Below are positions 49,626 through 59,835 of a stretch of 64,000 bases of DNA, in pieces. This DNA comes from Mariniphaga sp964559175. Its GTDB lineage: Bacteria > Bacteroidota > Bacteroidia > Bacteroidales > Prolixibacteraceae. The stretch is taken from the NCBI GenBank assembly GCA_964559175.1, contig CAZLGT010000002.1, forward strand, positions 62,001 to 126,000, given 5' to 3'. The first letter of the stretch is position 1, and every line of letters starts with the position of its first letter. A model generated the notes under the pieces. The model was not told where the DNA came from and made no database searches. It worked only from the letters and a program-made list of their open reading frames with translations. The position numbers were made by a program, and so were the translations under genes.

Positions 49626-50957
49626 ATGAAACTCTGGGAAAAAGGAACTACCGTAAACGAAGCCATCGAAAAATTTACCGTTGGAAGAGACCGCGAACTG
49701 GATGTTTATTTGGCGCCATACGATATTTTGGGTTCAATGGCACATGTTACCATGCTCCAAACGGTTGGGTTGATTGAGAAAGATGAACTGCCCGTTTTGC
49801 TGGATGCACTGAAAAAACTTTACCGGAAGGCTGCCGATGGGAATTTTGTGATTGAAAAAGGCATGGAAGATGTACATTCCCAGGTTGAATTCCTGTTAAC
49901 CAAAGAGCTGGGCGATTTGGGCAAAAAAATCCACAGTGGCCGTTCGCGAAACGACCAGGTGCTGCTCGATTTGAAACTGTTTACCCGCGAAGGAATCCGT
50001 GAAATTGTTAATGCTACTTTACAATTAATCGACACGCTGCTGGCTAAAAGCGAACAACACAAAGATGTGCTGATGCCGGGTTACACCCATTTGCAGGTGG
50101 CCATGCCGTCATCCTTCGGGTTGTGGTTTGGCGCTTACGCCGAAAGCCTCACCGACGATTTGGAACTGCTTCTGTCAGCTTTTAAAATTGCAAACCAAAA
50201 TCCGCTGGGCTCCGCTGCCGGATACGGCTCCTCCTTTCCGCTGAACCGCCAGATGACGACAGAACTTTTGGGTTTCAGCAACATGAACTACAATGTGGTT
50301 TATGCCCAAATGGGCCGCGGAAAAGTGGAAAAAATCGTATCGTTTGCACTGGCCAATATCGCGGCCACACTTTCAAAACTGGCCTACGATGTTTGTTTGT
50401 TCACCAGCCAGAATTTCAATTTTGTAACGCTACCTGCCGAATTTACCACCGGTTCGAGCATTATGCCACACAAAAAGAATCCAGATGTTTTCGAACTGAT
50501 TCGGGGCAAATGCAATAAAATTCAGGGAGTTCCGCAGCAGATTGCTCTAATCATTAACAATTTGCCGAGCGGTTATTTTCGCGATTTGCAAACGGTGAAG
50601 GAAATTTTTATTCCGCTTTTTGCCGAATTGCACGACTGCCTTTCCGTTGCAACTCTGGCGTTGGAAAAATTGCAGGTGAACGAAAATATTCTCGAAGACC
50701 CGAAATACGATTACCTTTTTAGTGTGGAAGAAGTGAACAAACTCGTGCTTGAGGGCATTCCGTTTCGTGAAGCTTACCGGCAGGTTGCCGATAAAATTGA
50801 AGCTGGCGAATTTCAGCCTGAAAAAGATCTGAAACATACTCACGAAGGGAGTATTGGAAATTTGTGCCTCGATGAAATCAACACGAAAAAAACAGTAGTT
50901 TTTCAAAATTTTCAATTTGAAAAAATCAATGACGCACTTAAAAAGTTGATTGGTTAA
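49626..50957 (+). CDS. argH: Argininosuccinate lyase
   Basis: A 443-residue member of the fumarase/aspartase superfamily, releasing arginine and fumarate. It starts MKLWEKGTTVNEAIEKFTVG. The catalytic loop signature GSSIMPHKKNPDVFE (about residue 277) and the SGRSRNDQVLLDLK block are intact. The frame is open 36 codons further upstream, but that part includes the promoter, so the ATG at 49626 is chosen. It is set 17 kb away from the main arginine operon with its own promoter; no convincing ARG box was found here. Confidence 0.96.
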   Translation: MKLWEKGTTVNEAIEKFTVGRDRELDVYLAPYDILGSMAHVTMLQTVGLIEKDELPVLLDALKKLYRKAADGNFVIEKGMEDVHSQVEFLLTKELGDLGKKIHSGRSRNDQVLLDLKLFTREGIREIVNATLQLIDTLLAKSEQHKDVLMPGYTHLQVAMPSSFGLWFGAYAESLTDDLELLLSAFKIANQNPLGSAAGYGSSFPLNRQMTTELLGFSNMNYNVVYAQMGRGKVEKIVSFALANIAATLSKLAYDVCLFTSQNFNFVTLPAEFTTGSSIMPHKKNPDVFELIRGKCNKIQGVPQQIALIINNLPSGYFRDLQTVKEIFIPLFAELHDCLSVATLALEKLQVNENILEDPKYDYLFSVEEVNKLVLEGIPFREAYRQVADKIEAGEFQPEKDLKHTHEGSIGNLCLDEINTKKTVVFQNFQFEKINDALKKLIG

Positions 50958-51177
50958 GGCATATTATTTTTTATATTCAATTTATATTGAAATTATGTCA
51001 TGAAAGCCCTTTAAAATGCTGTTTCAGGATAGGTTAATTCTATGTTATGAAACACATTTTTTTCGGAGTTCAATTGTGTTTTTTCTTCTCCTTGTTTATT
51101 TTTGATTTCATTTTGTTAGAAAAAAGTAAAATTTACTTTCAGTTTTATGAATTAATGACTGAAATTGTTGCTTTTGA

Positions 51178-51185
51178 TATTTTTG
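51178..51185 (+). promoter_or_regulatory. Candidate gltB promoter -7 element
   Basis: TATTTTTG gives a transcript start near 51191. That leaves only about 7 nt before the ATG at 51198, so translation may begin at the in-frame ATG codons at 51210 or 51219. The 240-bp gap after argH also holds a TTCAAT-TTAT-ATTGAA dyad (50976-50991). Confidence 0.45.
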
Positions 51186-51197
51186 TGAAAATTTTAA

Positions 51198-54100
51198 ATG
51201 GATTTGAAAATGCTACAGATGAGATTACCTGATGTCCAGGGTTATTATAATCCTGAAAATGAACATGATAACTGCGGAATTGGATTTGTTGCACATATAA
51301 AAGGTAAACCATCGCATGATATAGTCAAACGAGGTTTGGAGGTTTTGCTGAATATGGATCATCGGGGAGCAATCATTGCCGACAATTCCACCGGCGACGG
51401 AGCGGGATTACTGATGCAGCTTCCGCATGAATTTATTACCGAGGAACTGAAATTGCCTGTTGGCGAGCCCGGAAAATATGGCACCGGATTGATTTTTCTT
51501 CCCAAAGATGAAACGGAAGCGGATTTGTGTATTGATGTGCTTTCGAAACACATACAGGATGAAGGGCTTACTTTGGTTGGTTACCGCGATGTGCCTGTTG
51601 ATCATTCGGCGCCCGGTGAAATTGCCAAAACCACCGAACCTGCCATTAAGCAGGTCTTTGTGAAGGCAAATCTTGAAAAAGACGCCCTTGAGCGCAAATT
51701 ATATGTTGTAAGGAAACTAGCCGAGAAAGAGATCGGGGAGTCGAAACTGAAATATAAAGACAGTTTTTATCAGCCCAGTTTTTCGGCAAAAATAATTGTT
51801 TACAAAGGGATGCTCACCCCCGAACAATTGCGCGATTACTTTCTCGATTTCAAAAATGAAAAGTTCAAAAGCGCCATCGCTCTGGTTCATTCACGGTTCA
51901 GTACCAACACATTTCCCACCTGGGATTTGGCCCAGCCTTTCCGTATTGTGGCACACAACGGCGAAATAAATACAATCAAAGGAAACCGTTTATGGATGCA
52001 GGCCCGCGAAGCGCTGATGAAATCGGAAGTTTTTGGCGAGGACCTGAAAAAACTGCTACCGGTAATCGTGCCGGGGAAATCCGATTCGGCTTCGTTCGAC
52101 AATGTACTGGAATTTTTACACATGACCGGTCGTACGTTGCCGCACTCGCTTTGTATGATGATTCCCGAATCGTTCAACGAGAAAAATCCGATTCCCGAAA
52201 GTTTAAAAGCATTTTACGAGTATCATTCCACCATTATGGAACCCTGGGACGGCCCGGCTTCCATGGTGTTTTCCGATGGCCGTTACATTGGCGGTACACT
52301 GGATAGAAATGGTTTGCGGCCCTCCCGGTACGTCATCACCAAAAACGATCTCATTGTAATGGGGTCCGAGGTGGGTGTGCAAACCTTTAAACCCGAGGAA
52401 ATTAAAGCAAAAGGACGCTTGCGCCCTGGAAAAATACTACTGGTTGATACACAGCTCGGAATTATTATCCCCGATGAGGAGGTAAAAGACCAGCTAAGTC
52501 ACCGCAATCCTTACCAAATGTGGCTGAAGGAGAATCGGATGCTTATGGAAGACATCAAGGTAAAACACCGTGTGCCTTCCACCATCGATAATTTTGAAAC
52601 CTATGCCAAAGAGTTCGGATACTCTAAAGAAGACATGTATGAGCTGATTCAGCCCATGAGTGTAACAGGAGCGGAGCCTACCAGCTCAATGGGGAACGAC
52701 GTTCCACTGGCTGTTTTTTCCGATAAACCGCGCCGGTTTTTCGAGTATTTTAAGCAGATGTTTGCCCAGGTTACCAATCCGGCTATCGACCCCATCAGAG
52801 AAGGACTGGTAATGGCACTAACCAATTATATCGGCTCGCTTCATTCCAATATTCTGGCGGAAACACCGGAACATTGTAAGCTTATCAAATTTTTTGGCCC
52901 CATACTCACCAACACCGACCTTGGAAAAATTAAAGATCTAAAAGATGAGATGTTTAGCCACAAGGTAATACCAATGGTGTTTCCTGTGGATAAAGGTGTC
53001 GAGGGATTTCAGGCCGCTTTGGAGAAAATGCTTGCTGACGCTGAAAATGCAGTGGATACCAAAAGGAATTATATTATACTTAGCGACCGGAATATCAGTG
53101 AAGGTTACGCACCGTTTCCATCGTTACTTGCGGTTGCGGCAGTTCACCACCACCTCATTAAAAAGCAAAAAAGAATGCAGGTGGGTTTAATTGTTGAAAC
53201 CGGAGAACCCCGCGAAGTGCATCATTTTGCGCTGCTGCTGGGCTACGGGGCCAGTGTAATTAATCCTTACCTGGCTTTTGCCGCCATCGATCAACTGGTA
53301 AAAGACGGAAAGATTGAACTGGAATACAAAGAAGCCCGTAAAAATTACATCAAAGCCATTGATAAAGGGCTGTTGAAAGTTTTCTCAAAAATGGGTATTT
53401 CCACCCTGCGCAGTTACCATGGCGCTCAGATTTTTGAGTCGGTTGGGGTGAGCAAGGAGCTTATTGATAAATATTTTACAGGCACAGCCTCAAAAATTGG
53501 AGGTGTCGGACTGGAAGAAATATACAGGGAAGCTTTGATGTTCCATAAAAAGGCCCATGAAAAAGAGGTTACACCCGAGCCATTCCGGTTTGAAAACGAG
53601 GGTACCTATGCCTGGCGCAGAAACGGATTACACCACGCATGGAATCCGGAGTCTATTGGTCTTCTTCAATGGGCAACACGCACCAACGATTACGCTAAAT
53701 TTAAGGAATTCAGCGCTTTGGTTGATCGTCAGAACAAACGACCAGCCTTTATTCGCGGGTGTTTTAACCTGAAAAGAAATCCAATTCCTTTGGACCAGGT
53801 GGAGCCGGAAGAAGAAATCATGAAACGGTTTGTTACCGGAGCCATGTCTTATGGTTCCATCAGTATTGAAACCCACGAGGCGCTGGCCATTACCATGAAT
53901 ACCATTGGAGGGCGAAGCAACACCGGCGAGGGTGGAGAAGACCCGGCACGTTTCGGTACGCTGCGTAACAGCAAAATCAAGCAGGTGGCCTCGGGCCGTT
54001 TTGGAGTTACAAATAACTACCTGGTAAATGCTGACGAGTTGCAGATTAAAATTGCTCAGGGCGCCAAGCCGGGAGAAGGTGGGCAATTGCCGGGATACAA

Positions 54101-55754
54101 GGTGAATAAAATTATTGCCAAAACGCGGAACTCCACACCCGGAATTACTTTGATTTCACCTCCGCCACATCACGATATTTATTCCATCGAAGATTTGGCT
54201 CAGCTTATTTACGACCTGAAAATTGTAAATCCCAACGCCAAAGTTTCGGTGAAACTGGTTTCGGAGGATGGTGTGGGTACCATTGCCGCAGGAGTTGCCA
54301 AAGCGTTTTCCGATATTATAGTAATTGCCGGAACCGAAGGCGGAACCGGCGCCAGCCCCGCAAGTTCAATTAAACATGCCGGGTTGCCGGTTGAACTGGG
54401 AATTGCCGAAACACAGCAAACACTTGTTCTGAATAACCTGCGTGGCAGGGTAAAACTCCAGGTTGACGGCCAGATTAAAAACGGCCGCGATGTGGTAACA
54501 CTGGCCTGTTTGGGTGGCGAAGAATTTGGTTTTTCTACGGCTGCACTTATTGTGCTGGGTTGCGTTATGATGCGCAAATGCCACATGAATACCTGTCCGG
54601 CGGGCATTGCCACACAGGACGAAACACTGCGGAAAAGATTTATCGGAAAAGCAGAATACACCATTAACTATTTCAGGTTTGTGGCCCGCGAAATACGCGA
54701 ATACCTGGCAGAAATGGGGTTCACTAAATTTGACGATATTGTTGGCCGGACCGATTTGCTCGAAGTTGATCAGGAAGTGGTCAATCCAAAGGAAAACGGA
54801 GCAGGCTGGAAAATGAAAAATATGGATTTTTCACGGTTGCTTTACATGCCAAATCAGGCAAAAAATGTTCCCATCCATAATATTCACCCCAATACCAGGC
54901 CTACCAAAGGTCATATTGATTTCGATCTGATAAAGGATACCCGCAAAGCCATTCGGGGCGCTGAAAAAGTGTGGATTTCGCACCCGATTATGAATGTGGA
55001 CCGCACTACCGGAGCCATGCTTTCGGGCGAAATATCAAAACGTTACGGGGAAGAAGGCTTGCCTGAAGACACCATTCATTGTACGTTCCACGGTACTGCC
55101 GGTCAGAGTTTCGGTGCATTCCTGGTAAAAGGAATCACCTTCAGGCTCGAGGGCGATTCCAATGACTACATTGGGAAAGGGCTCTCCGGCGGAAAAATTG
55201 TTGTGGTACCGCCGGTTGGATCCAATTTTAAACCAGAAGAAAACATCATCGTCGGAAATACCTCATTTTATGGTGCTACCAGAGGTGAAGCCTACATTCG
55301 CGGTGTTGCCGGAGAACGTTTCTGCGTAAGAAATTCGGGAGCAAATGCCGTGGTGGAAGGCGCAGGCGATCATTGTTGCGAATACATGACAGGCGGCCGC
55401 GTTGTTGTACTTGGAAAAACAGGGAAAAATTTTGCTGCCGGTATGAGCGGAGGTATCGCTTACGTTTTGGATGAAACCGGAAATTTCGACTATTTCTGCA
55501 ACAAAGGATTGGTGGAACTTCTTCCGGTGGAAGATAAATCGGATATCAACGAATTGCAAATGCTCATTAACAACCATTTGCTTTACACTCAAAGCACACT
55601 GGCTGCAAAAATTCTGACCAACTGGGAAGAATATTTGCCGAAGTTTGTAAAAGTGATTCCTTTCGAATACAAAAAAGTGCTGGAAGAGCAGAAATTACTG
55701 GAGTTGAAGAAAAAGTTGCAGCTCACCGAAGACGATCCGTCAAGGCATGAGTAA
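51198..55754 (+). CDS. gltB: Glutamate synthase large subunit
   Basis: A 1518-residue large subunit of NADPH-GOGAT, making two glutamates from glutamine and 2-oxoglutarate. The class II amidotransferase nucleophile is Cys26 in ENEHDNCGIGF, so a propeptide of about 25 residues must be removed to expose it. The central domain, the FMN-binding synthase domain with the 3Fe-4S cysteines in CVMMRKCHMNTCPAG, and the C-terminal beta-helix (GGRVVVLGKTGKNFAAGMSGG) are all present. The start is uncertain: ATG 51198, 51210 and 51219 all precede the nucleophile. gltD follows 36 bp later. Confidence 0.97.
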   Translation: MDLKMLQMRLPDVQGYYNPENEHDNCGIGFVAHIKGKPSHDIVKRGLEVLLNMDHRGAIIADNSTGDGAGLLMQLPHEFITEELKLPVGEPGKYGTGLIFLPKDETEADLCIDVLSKHIQDEGLTLVGYRDVPVDHSAPGEIAKTTEPAIKQVFVKANLEKDALERKLYVVRKLAEKEIGESKLKYKDSFYQPSFSAKIIVYKGMLTPEQLRDYFLDFKNEKFKSAIALVHSRFSTNTFPTWDLAQPFRIVAHNGEINTIKGNRLWMQAREALMKSEVFGEDLKKLLPVIVPGKSDSASFDNVLEFLHMTGRTLPHSLCMMIPESFNEKNPIPESLKAFYEYHSTIMEPWDGPASMVFSDGRYIGGTLDRNGLRPSRYVITKNDLIVMGSEVGVQTFKPEEIKAKGRLRPGKILLVDTQLGIIIPDEEVKDQLSHRNPYQMWLKENRMLMEDIKVKHRVPSTIDNFETYAKEFGYSKEDMYELIQPMSVTGAEPTSSMGNDVPLAVFSDKPRRFFEYFKQMFAQVTNPAIDPIREGLVMALTNYIGSLHSNILAETPEHCKLIKFFGPILTNTDLGKIKDLKDEMFSHKVIPMVFPVDKGVEGFQAALEKMLADAENAVDTKRNYIILSDRNISEGYAPFPSLLAVAAVHHHLIKKQKRMQVGLIVETGEPREVHHFALLLGYGASVINPYLAFAAIDQLVKDGKIELEYKEARKNYIKAIDKGLLKVFSKMGISTLRSYHGAQIFESVGVSKELIDKYFTGTASKIGGVGLEEIYREALMFHKKAHEKEVTPEPFRFENEGTYAWRRNGLHHAWNPESIGLLQWATRTNDYAKFKEFSALVDRQNKRPAFIRGCFNLKRNPIPLDQVEPEEEIMKRFVTGAMSYGSISIETHEALAITMNTIGGRSNTGEGGEDPARFGTLRNSKIKQVASGRFGVTNNYLVNADELQIKIAQGAKPGEGGQLPGYKVNKIIAKTRNSTPGITLISPPPHHDIYSIEDLAQLIYDLKIVNPNAKVSVKLVSEDGVGTIAAGVAKAFSDIIVIAGTEGGTGASPASSIKHAGLPVELGIAETQQTLVLNNLRGRVKLQVDGQIKNGRDVVTLACLGGEEFGFSTAALIVLGCVMMRKCHMNTCPAGIATQDETLRKRFIGKAEYTINYFRFVAREIREYLAEMGFTKFDDIVGRTDLLEVDQEVVNPKENGAGWKMKNMDFSRLLYMPNQAKNVPIHNIHPNTRPTKGHIDFDLIKDTRKAIRGAEKVWISHPIMNVDRTTGAMLSGEISKRYGEEGLPEDTIHCTFHGTAGQSFGAFLVKGITFRLEGDSNDYIGKGLSGGKIVVVPPVGSNFKPEENIIVGNTSFYGATRGEAYIRGVAGERFCVRNSGANAVVEGAGDHCCEYMTGGRVVVLGKTGKNFAAGMSGGIAYVLDETGNFDYFCNKGLVELLPVEDKSDINELQMLINNHLLYTQSTLAAKILTNWEEYLPKFVKVIPFEYKKVLEEQKLLELKKKLQLTEDDPSRHE

Positions 55755-55790
55755 GATTCGTTTATTAACAGGAAAAGAGAAAAATAAGAT

Positions 55791-57215
55791 ATGGGAGATC
55801 CAAGAGGTTTTATGAATGTTCCGCGGGTGGAAGCCGGTTACCGGCCTTCCAAAGAGCGTGTTTTCGATTACGGCGAGGTGGAACAGACACTGAATAAAAA
55901 TGACAGAAAACTGCAGGCCTCCAGATGCATGGATTGCGGTGTTCCGTTTTGCAACTGGGGGTGCCCGGTAGGCAGTAAAATTCCCGAGTGGCAGGATGCC
56001 CTTTACCGTGAAAATCTGGAAGAAGCCTATTATATTTTACATTCAACCAACAGCTTCCCCGAAATAACCGGACGGGTTTGCCCGGCGCCCTGCGAAAAAT
56101 CGTGCGTGCTGGCCATTCATGAAGAGCCGGTTACCATCCGCGAAAACGAATGTTCAACCGTGGAGCAGGCCTTCGATGCAGGAATCATCAAAGCCAATCC
56201 GCCAAAATTTCGCACCGGGAAAAAAGTAGCAGTTATTGGTTCGGGTCCTGCCGGTTTGTCGGCTGCCGATTTATTGAACCGCGCCGGTCACCATGTTACG
56301 GTTTTCGAGAAAAATGATGCCATTGGCGGCTTGCTTCGTTACGGTATTCCCGATTTCAAACTGAATAAACGGGTTATCGACCGCCGGCTGGAGTTGTTTG
56401 TTGATGAAGGAATCGACTTTAAAACGAACATTAATGTGGGCATTGATTTTACGAAGGAAGAGCTGCTTGATAAATACGATGCCGTTTTGTTAGCTGTTGG
56501 AGCTGAACAACCCCGCGATTTGCCTGTTGAAGGCCGCGATTTGGACGGTGTGCATTTTGCCATGGATTTTCTGACCCAGCAAAACAAAACGGTGGCAGGG
56601 AAAACCATTCCGGCAAAAAAACGCATTTCGGCAAAAGACAAACATGTACTGGTGATTGGCGGCGGCGATACCGGATCGGACTGCGTGGGAACTTCAAACC
56701 GGCAGCAGGCGAAATCGGTTACACAGATTGAAATTCTGCCCAAGCCACCTGAAAAGCGCGAAAATAATAACCCGTGGCCGTACTGGCCCAACACAATGCG
56801 CTCTTCCAGTTCGCACGAAGAAGGTTGTGAAAGGCGCTGGAGCCTTTCAACCAAACGGTTTATTGGCGAAAACGGCAAACTGAAACAAACCGAAGTGGTG
56901 CAGGTGGAGTGGTTGAAAGACGAAAACGGCCGCTGGATTATGAATGAGGTGGAAGGAACTACCCAATTGCTCGACACCGATATGGTGCTGCTTTCCATGG
57001 GATTCACACAGCCCGTGCACAGCGGATTACTCGAATTATTGGGCGTGGAATACGACCCGCGGGGAAATGTGAAGGTGAACGAAATGAAGCAAACCACAGC
57101 AGAAAAAATATTTGCTGCCGGCGATGCCGAAAAAGGGGCCAGCCTGGTTGTTCATGCCATTGAAGCAGGGAAAGTAGCTGCCCGCGGTGTGGATGCTTTT
57201 TTGCGGGGCGAATAA
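55791..57215 (+). CDS. gltD: Glutamate synthase small subunit
   Basis: A 474-residue FAD- and NADPH-binding subunit that feeds electrons to GltB. N-terminal 4Fe-4S cysteines are in CMDCGVPFCNWGCPVG and CPAPCEKSC. The FAD motif is VIGSGPAGLSAADLL (about 145-160) and the NADPH motif is VIGGGDTGSDCVG (about 288-300). AAGDAEKGASLVVHAI near the end completes the FAD site. It forms an operon with gltB. Confidence 0.97.
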   Translation: MGDPRGFMNVPRVEAGYRPSKERVFDYGEVEQTLNKNDRKLQASRCMDCGVPFCNWGCPVGSKIPEWQDALYRENLEEAYYILHSTNSFPEITGRVCPAPCEKSCVLAIHEEPVTIRENECSTVEQAFDAGIIKANPPKFRTGKKVAVIGSGPAGLSAADLLNRAGHHVTVFEKNDAIGGLLRYGIPDFKLNKRVIDRRLELFVDEGIDFKTNINVGIDFTKEELLDKYDAVLLAVGAEQPRDLPVEGRDLDGVHFAMDFLTQQNKTVAGKTIPAKKRISAKDKHVLVIGGGDTGSDCVGTSNRQQAKSVTQIEILPKPPEKRENNNPWPYWPNTMRSSSSHEEGCERRWSLSTKRFIGENGKLKQTEVVQVEWLKDENGRWIMNEVEGTTQLLDTDMVLLSMGFTQPVHSGLLELLGVEYDPRGNVKVNEMKQTTAEKIFAAGDAEKGASLVVHAIEAGKVAARGVDAFLRGE

Positions 57216-57285
57216 TTCAGATCAGTAATCAACAAGAAAATTTTAACTTGCACGTTTCATTTAAATGGTTCGAACAAGCTGAAAA

Positions 57286-59835
57286 ATGAAACGTACATTA
57301 ATATTTACCCTTTTATTTGCGATTGCTTTAACTGCAGTTTCCCAGCCAAAAACAAGGGGAAGAGTAAAACGCAAATACCGGAATGTGGAACAGGTGAGTC
57401 AAAACCTGCCACAGGTGGTATTTCGCGGATTGGTACGCGATGCGGCAAGGGTTCCCATTGCTGGTGCCAGTATTGAAATTGAAGGGTTGACCAAGTTGGT
57501 GCATTCCAACGAATTTGGCCAGTTTATGTTGTCTGGCCTGCCCACCGAACGGTTGCGCATCAGGGTTTCATGCCTTGGGTATCAAACCCGGACAATCGAT
57601 TACATGATGCGGCCCGGTTTCAATGATCACTATTTTACCATCGAGCGCGGACCTGTTCCGCTTGAAACGGAAATAGCAACTGCCCAAAACCGCGAACAGC
57701 AGATTTCAGATATACCTGCTGCTGTTTCTGTTGTAAATAAATCATTTGCAGAATCTTTGGGTATTTCTGATTTGGAAGAACTGGCTGTTTCCGAACCGGG
57801 ATTTAGTTTTGAGAAACTGGGTGCTGGCAACTCCGGTTTTTTCATTCAAGGTGCAAGCGGCAATTCCGGTTTTCCTGGAATATCGCCGTCAGTGGCAGTT
57901 TTTGACGACCAGGTTCCGGTAAGCCAGCCCGGTGGATTTTCCTCTGAACTGTTTGATATGGAACGGGTCGAGATTTTAAAAGGCCCGCAGAATGTGCTTT
58001 TCGGAAGAAATGCGTTAAATGGTGCTGTTCATTTTATCAGCAAAAAACCTGAAAATGAGTTTGGCGGTTATGTGACGACGGGGGTTGGAAATTACTGGAA
58101 CAAAGAAGTTATGGCTGCCGTGAATTATCCCGTGGTGAAGGAGATGCTGTTTGTAAGGGCAGCCGGCATTTTTCGCGACCGGAACGGTTACGTGGAAAAT
58201 TCAGCCGGAGGAACACTCAATGGTAAAAATTTGTTTGGTGGAAGGTTTTCGGTGCGGTTTTTACCCGCCTGGAATCACAAAATCGATTTGCAATTAAACT
58301 ATCAAAAAAGCGACGAACCGGGTACCGCTTTTTTGAACCAATGGATTCCAAATGAAAATGGAGAAACCGGGTTGTTTCATTACCGGGCATCGCTAAACAG
58401 AGGTGATGAACTAGGTTCGGAAGCAGAGTGGATGGATGCGAATTTAACCTACCGCTTTTTCAGGGACGAACACAACTACTGGACTTCCGTAACATCTTTC
58501 CGAAAAGCCAATTCTGCTGCCCGCTGGGATGCCGATGGAACTTCTTATCCGGCACTGGAAATGGACAATGATTCTGAAACTGAGCTTTTCTTCCAGGAAA
58601 TCCGGTACAATTTTATGCGTGGGAGTTTTACCAACGGTTCTTTCGGGGTGAATTATTTTCATAAAAACGGGAATTTGTCTCAATCAACCTTTTCAAACGA
58701 TGATTTGATTTCGCAGATTTTATCTTCTCCCGGCAGTATTGTGATGTCGGGGCAGAACCGTTTCCCAACGCAACCACTCATTTCAAATCCGATGGCAGAA
58801 TTTCCGGTTGACGAAAACCACAGCGAGGCATTCTTTAACCAAAGGAAAACGCAATCGGCGCAGGCATTTCTGCATTATACCTACCAATGGAGAAGGAGGT
58901 TGTTTTTTACATTTGGCGCCAGTGCCATTTATGACCGTCTTCAGTTGAACCACGAATCGGAGTTTACAGGCGGAGAAGCTTCATCTATCAGACAATTTTC
59001 TGGTTCAGCGCCCAATTTGCTTTATAGTCCGGTATTGCCGCAGGAGCTGAAAAAGAACAGCCTTTCGTTTACTGGTCAGGCCGGATTAACCTGGCGCTGG
59101 AACGAAAATTTCAATTTTTACCTGAATGCAGCGCGGGGACGACGGCCACAGGTTTTGCAGTTTTCATGGGATGGGAATCCACTGATTACCGGTGCCGAAA
59201 CTGTTTACAGCGGAGAAGGCGGCTGGAAAACCATTATCAAAAAGCGGGTTTTTTGGGATGTGAACGGATTTTACCGGCGCCATTTGAATGTACAAACTTT
59301 ACAAAGGCAAGGGGAGCCCGGAACCGGACTGCTGGTTGCCAACGGGAAAGCCACTTCGTATGGTGCCGAAACAGGACTGAAAGCAGCAGTCATTCCGGGA
59401 CTGGATGTGTTTGGAAATTATGCCTGGATGCAGTCGGCTTTCGATTCTCCCGGCGTGGCTGAAAAAGATTTCCTCTATGCCGGAAACAGTTTTGCACATG
59501 CACCCGAACACAGTTTTTCAGCCGGATTCTCGGCTAAAGCGCGCATTGTGCAAAAAATGTGGGTTTTTGCTACCCCCTGGTATGCCTGGAAATCGCATTT
59601 CTGGTTCACCGAAGCAAACATCCCCGGAATTGACCAACCAGCTTATGGCATCCTGAACATCAACTTCGGGCTCGAAATGGCTGACCCAAATTTGGTACTG
59701 AGTATTTACGGAACCAACCTGCTGGAAGAAAAGTGCATTTCCAGCGCCGGCCACTGGGGCGGACAGTTTGGTTTGCCCACTTTTGTTCCGGGTGCGCCGC
59801 GAATGTTGGGCGTGAAAGTGATGTGGAAGTTTTAA
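57286..59835 (+). CDS. TonB-dependent receptor
   Basis: An 849-residue outer-membrane receptor. A signal peptide (about 1-19) is followed by a carboxypeptidase-regulatory-like domain (about 45-125, GLVRDAARVPIAGASIEIEG), as in many Bacteroidota receptors. Next come a plug domain (about 140-255, with DIPAAVSVV, MERVEILKGPQNVLFGRNA and GAVHFISKKP) and a 22-strand barrel ending in the aromatic MLGVKVMWKF. It imports a siderophore, cobalamin, sugar or similar ligand. No SusD partner is adjacent, so it is probably not a glycan-uptake (SusCD) system. Its last four bases overlap the convergent M56 gene. Confidence 0.93.
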   Translation: MKRTLIFTLLFAIALTAVSQPKTRGRVKRKYRNVEQVSQNLPQVVFRGLVRDAARVPIAGASIEIEGLTKLVHSNEFGQFMLSGLPTERLRIRVSCLGYQTRTIDYMMRPGFNDHYFTIERGPVPLETEIATAQNREQQISDIPAAVSVVNKSFAESLGISDLEELAVSEPGFSFEKLGAGNSGFFIQGASGNSGFPGISPSVAVFDDQVPVSQPGGFSSELFDMERVEILKGPQNVLFGRNALNGAVHFISKKPENEFGGYVTTGVGNYWNKEVMAAVNYPVVKEMLFVRAAGIFRDRNGYVENSAGGTLNGKNLFGGRFSVRFLPAWNHKIDLQLNYQKSDEPGTAFLNQWIPNENGETGLFHYRASLNRGDELGSEAEWMDANLTYRFFRDEHNYWTSVTSFRKANSAARWDADGTSYPALEMDNDSETELFFQEIRYNFMRGSFTNGSFGVNYFHKNGNLSQSTFSNDDLISQILSSPGSIVMSGQNRFPTQPLISNPMAEFPVDENHSEAFFNQRKTQSAQAFLHYTYQWRRRLFFTFGASAIYDRLQLNHESEFTGGEASSIRQFSGSAPNLLYSPVLPQELKKNSLSFTGQAGLTWRWNENFNFYLNAARGRRPQVLQFSWDGNPLITGAETVYSGEGGWKTIIKKRVFWDVNGFYRRHLNVQTLQRQGEPGTGLLVANGKATSYGAETGLKAAVIPGLDVFGNYAWMQSAFDSPGVAEKDFLYAGNSFAHAPEHSFSAGFSAKARIVQKMWVFATPWYAWKSHFWFTEANIPGIDQPAYGILNINFGLEMADPNLVLSIYGTNLLEEKCISSAGHWGGQFGLPTFVPGAPRMLGVKVMWKF

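Noticed and set aside
51047..51232. 61-codon frame ahead of gltB
   Set aside because: It overlaps the gltB start, contains the gltB promoter and is a low-complexity Phe/Ile-rich translation of AT-rich DNA.
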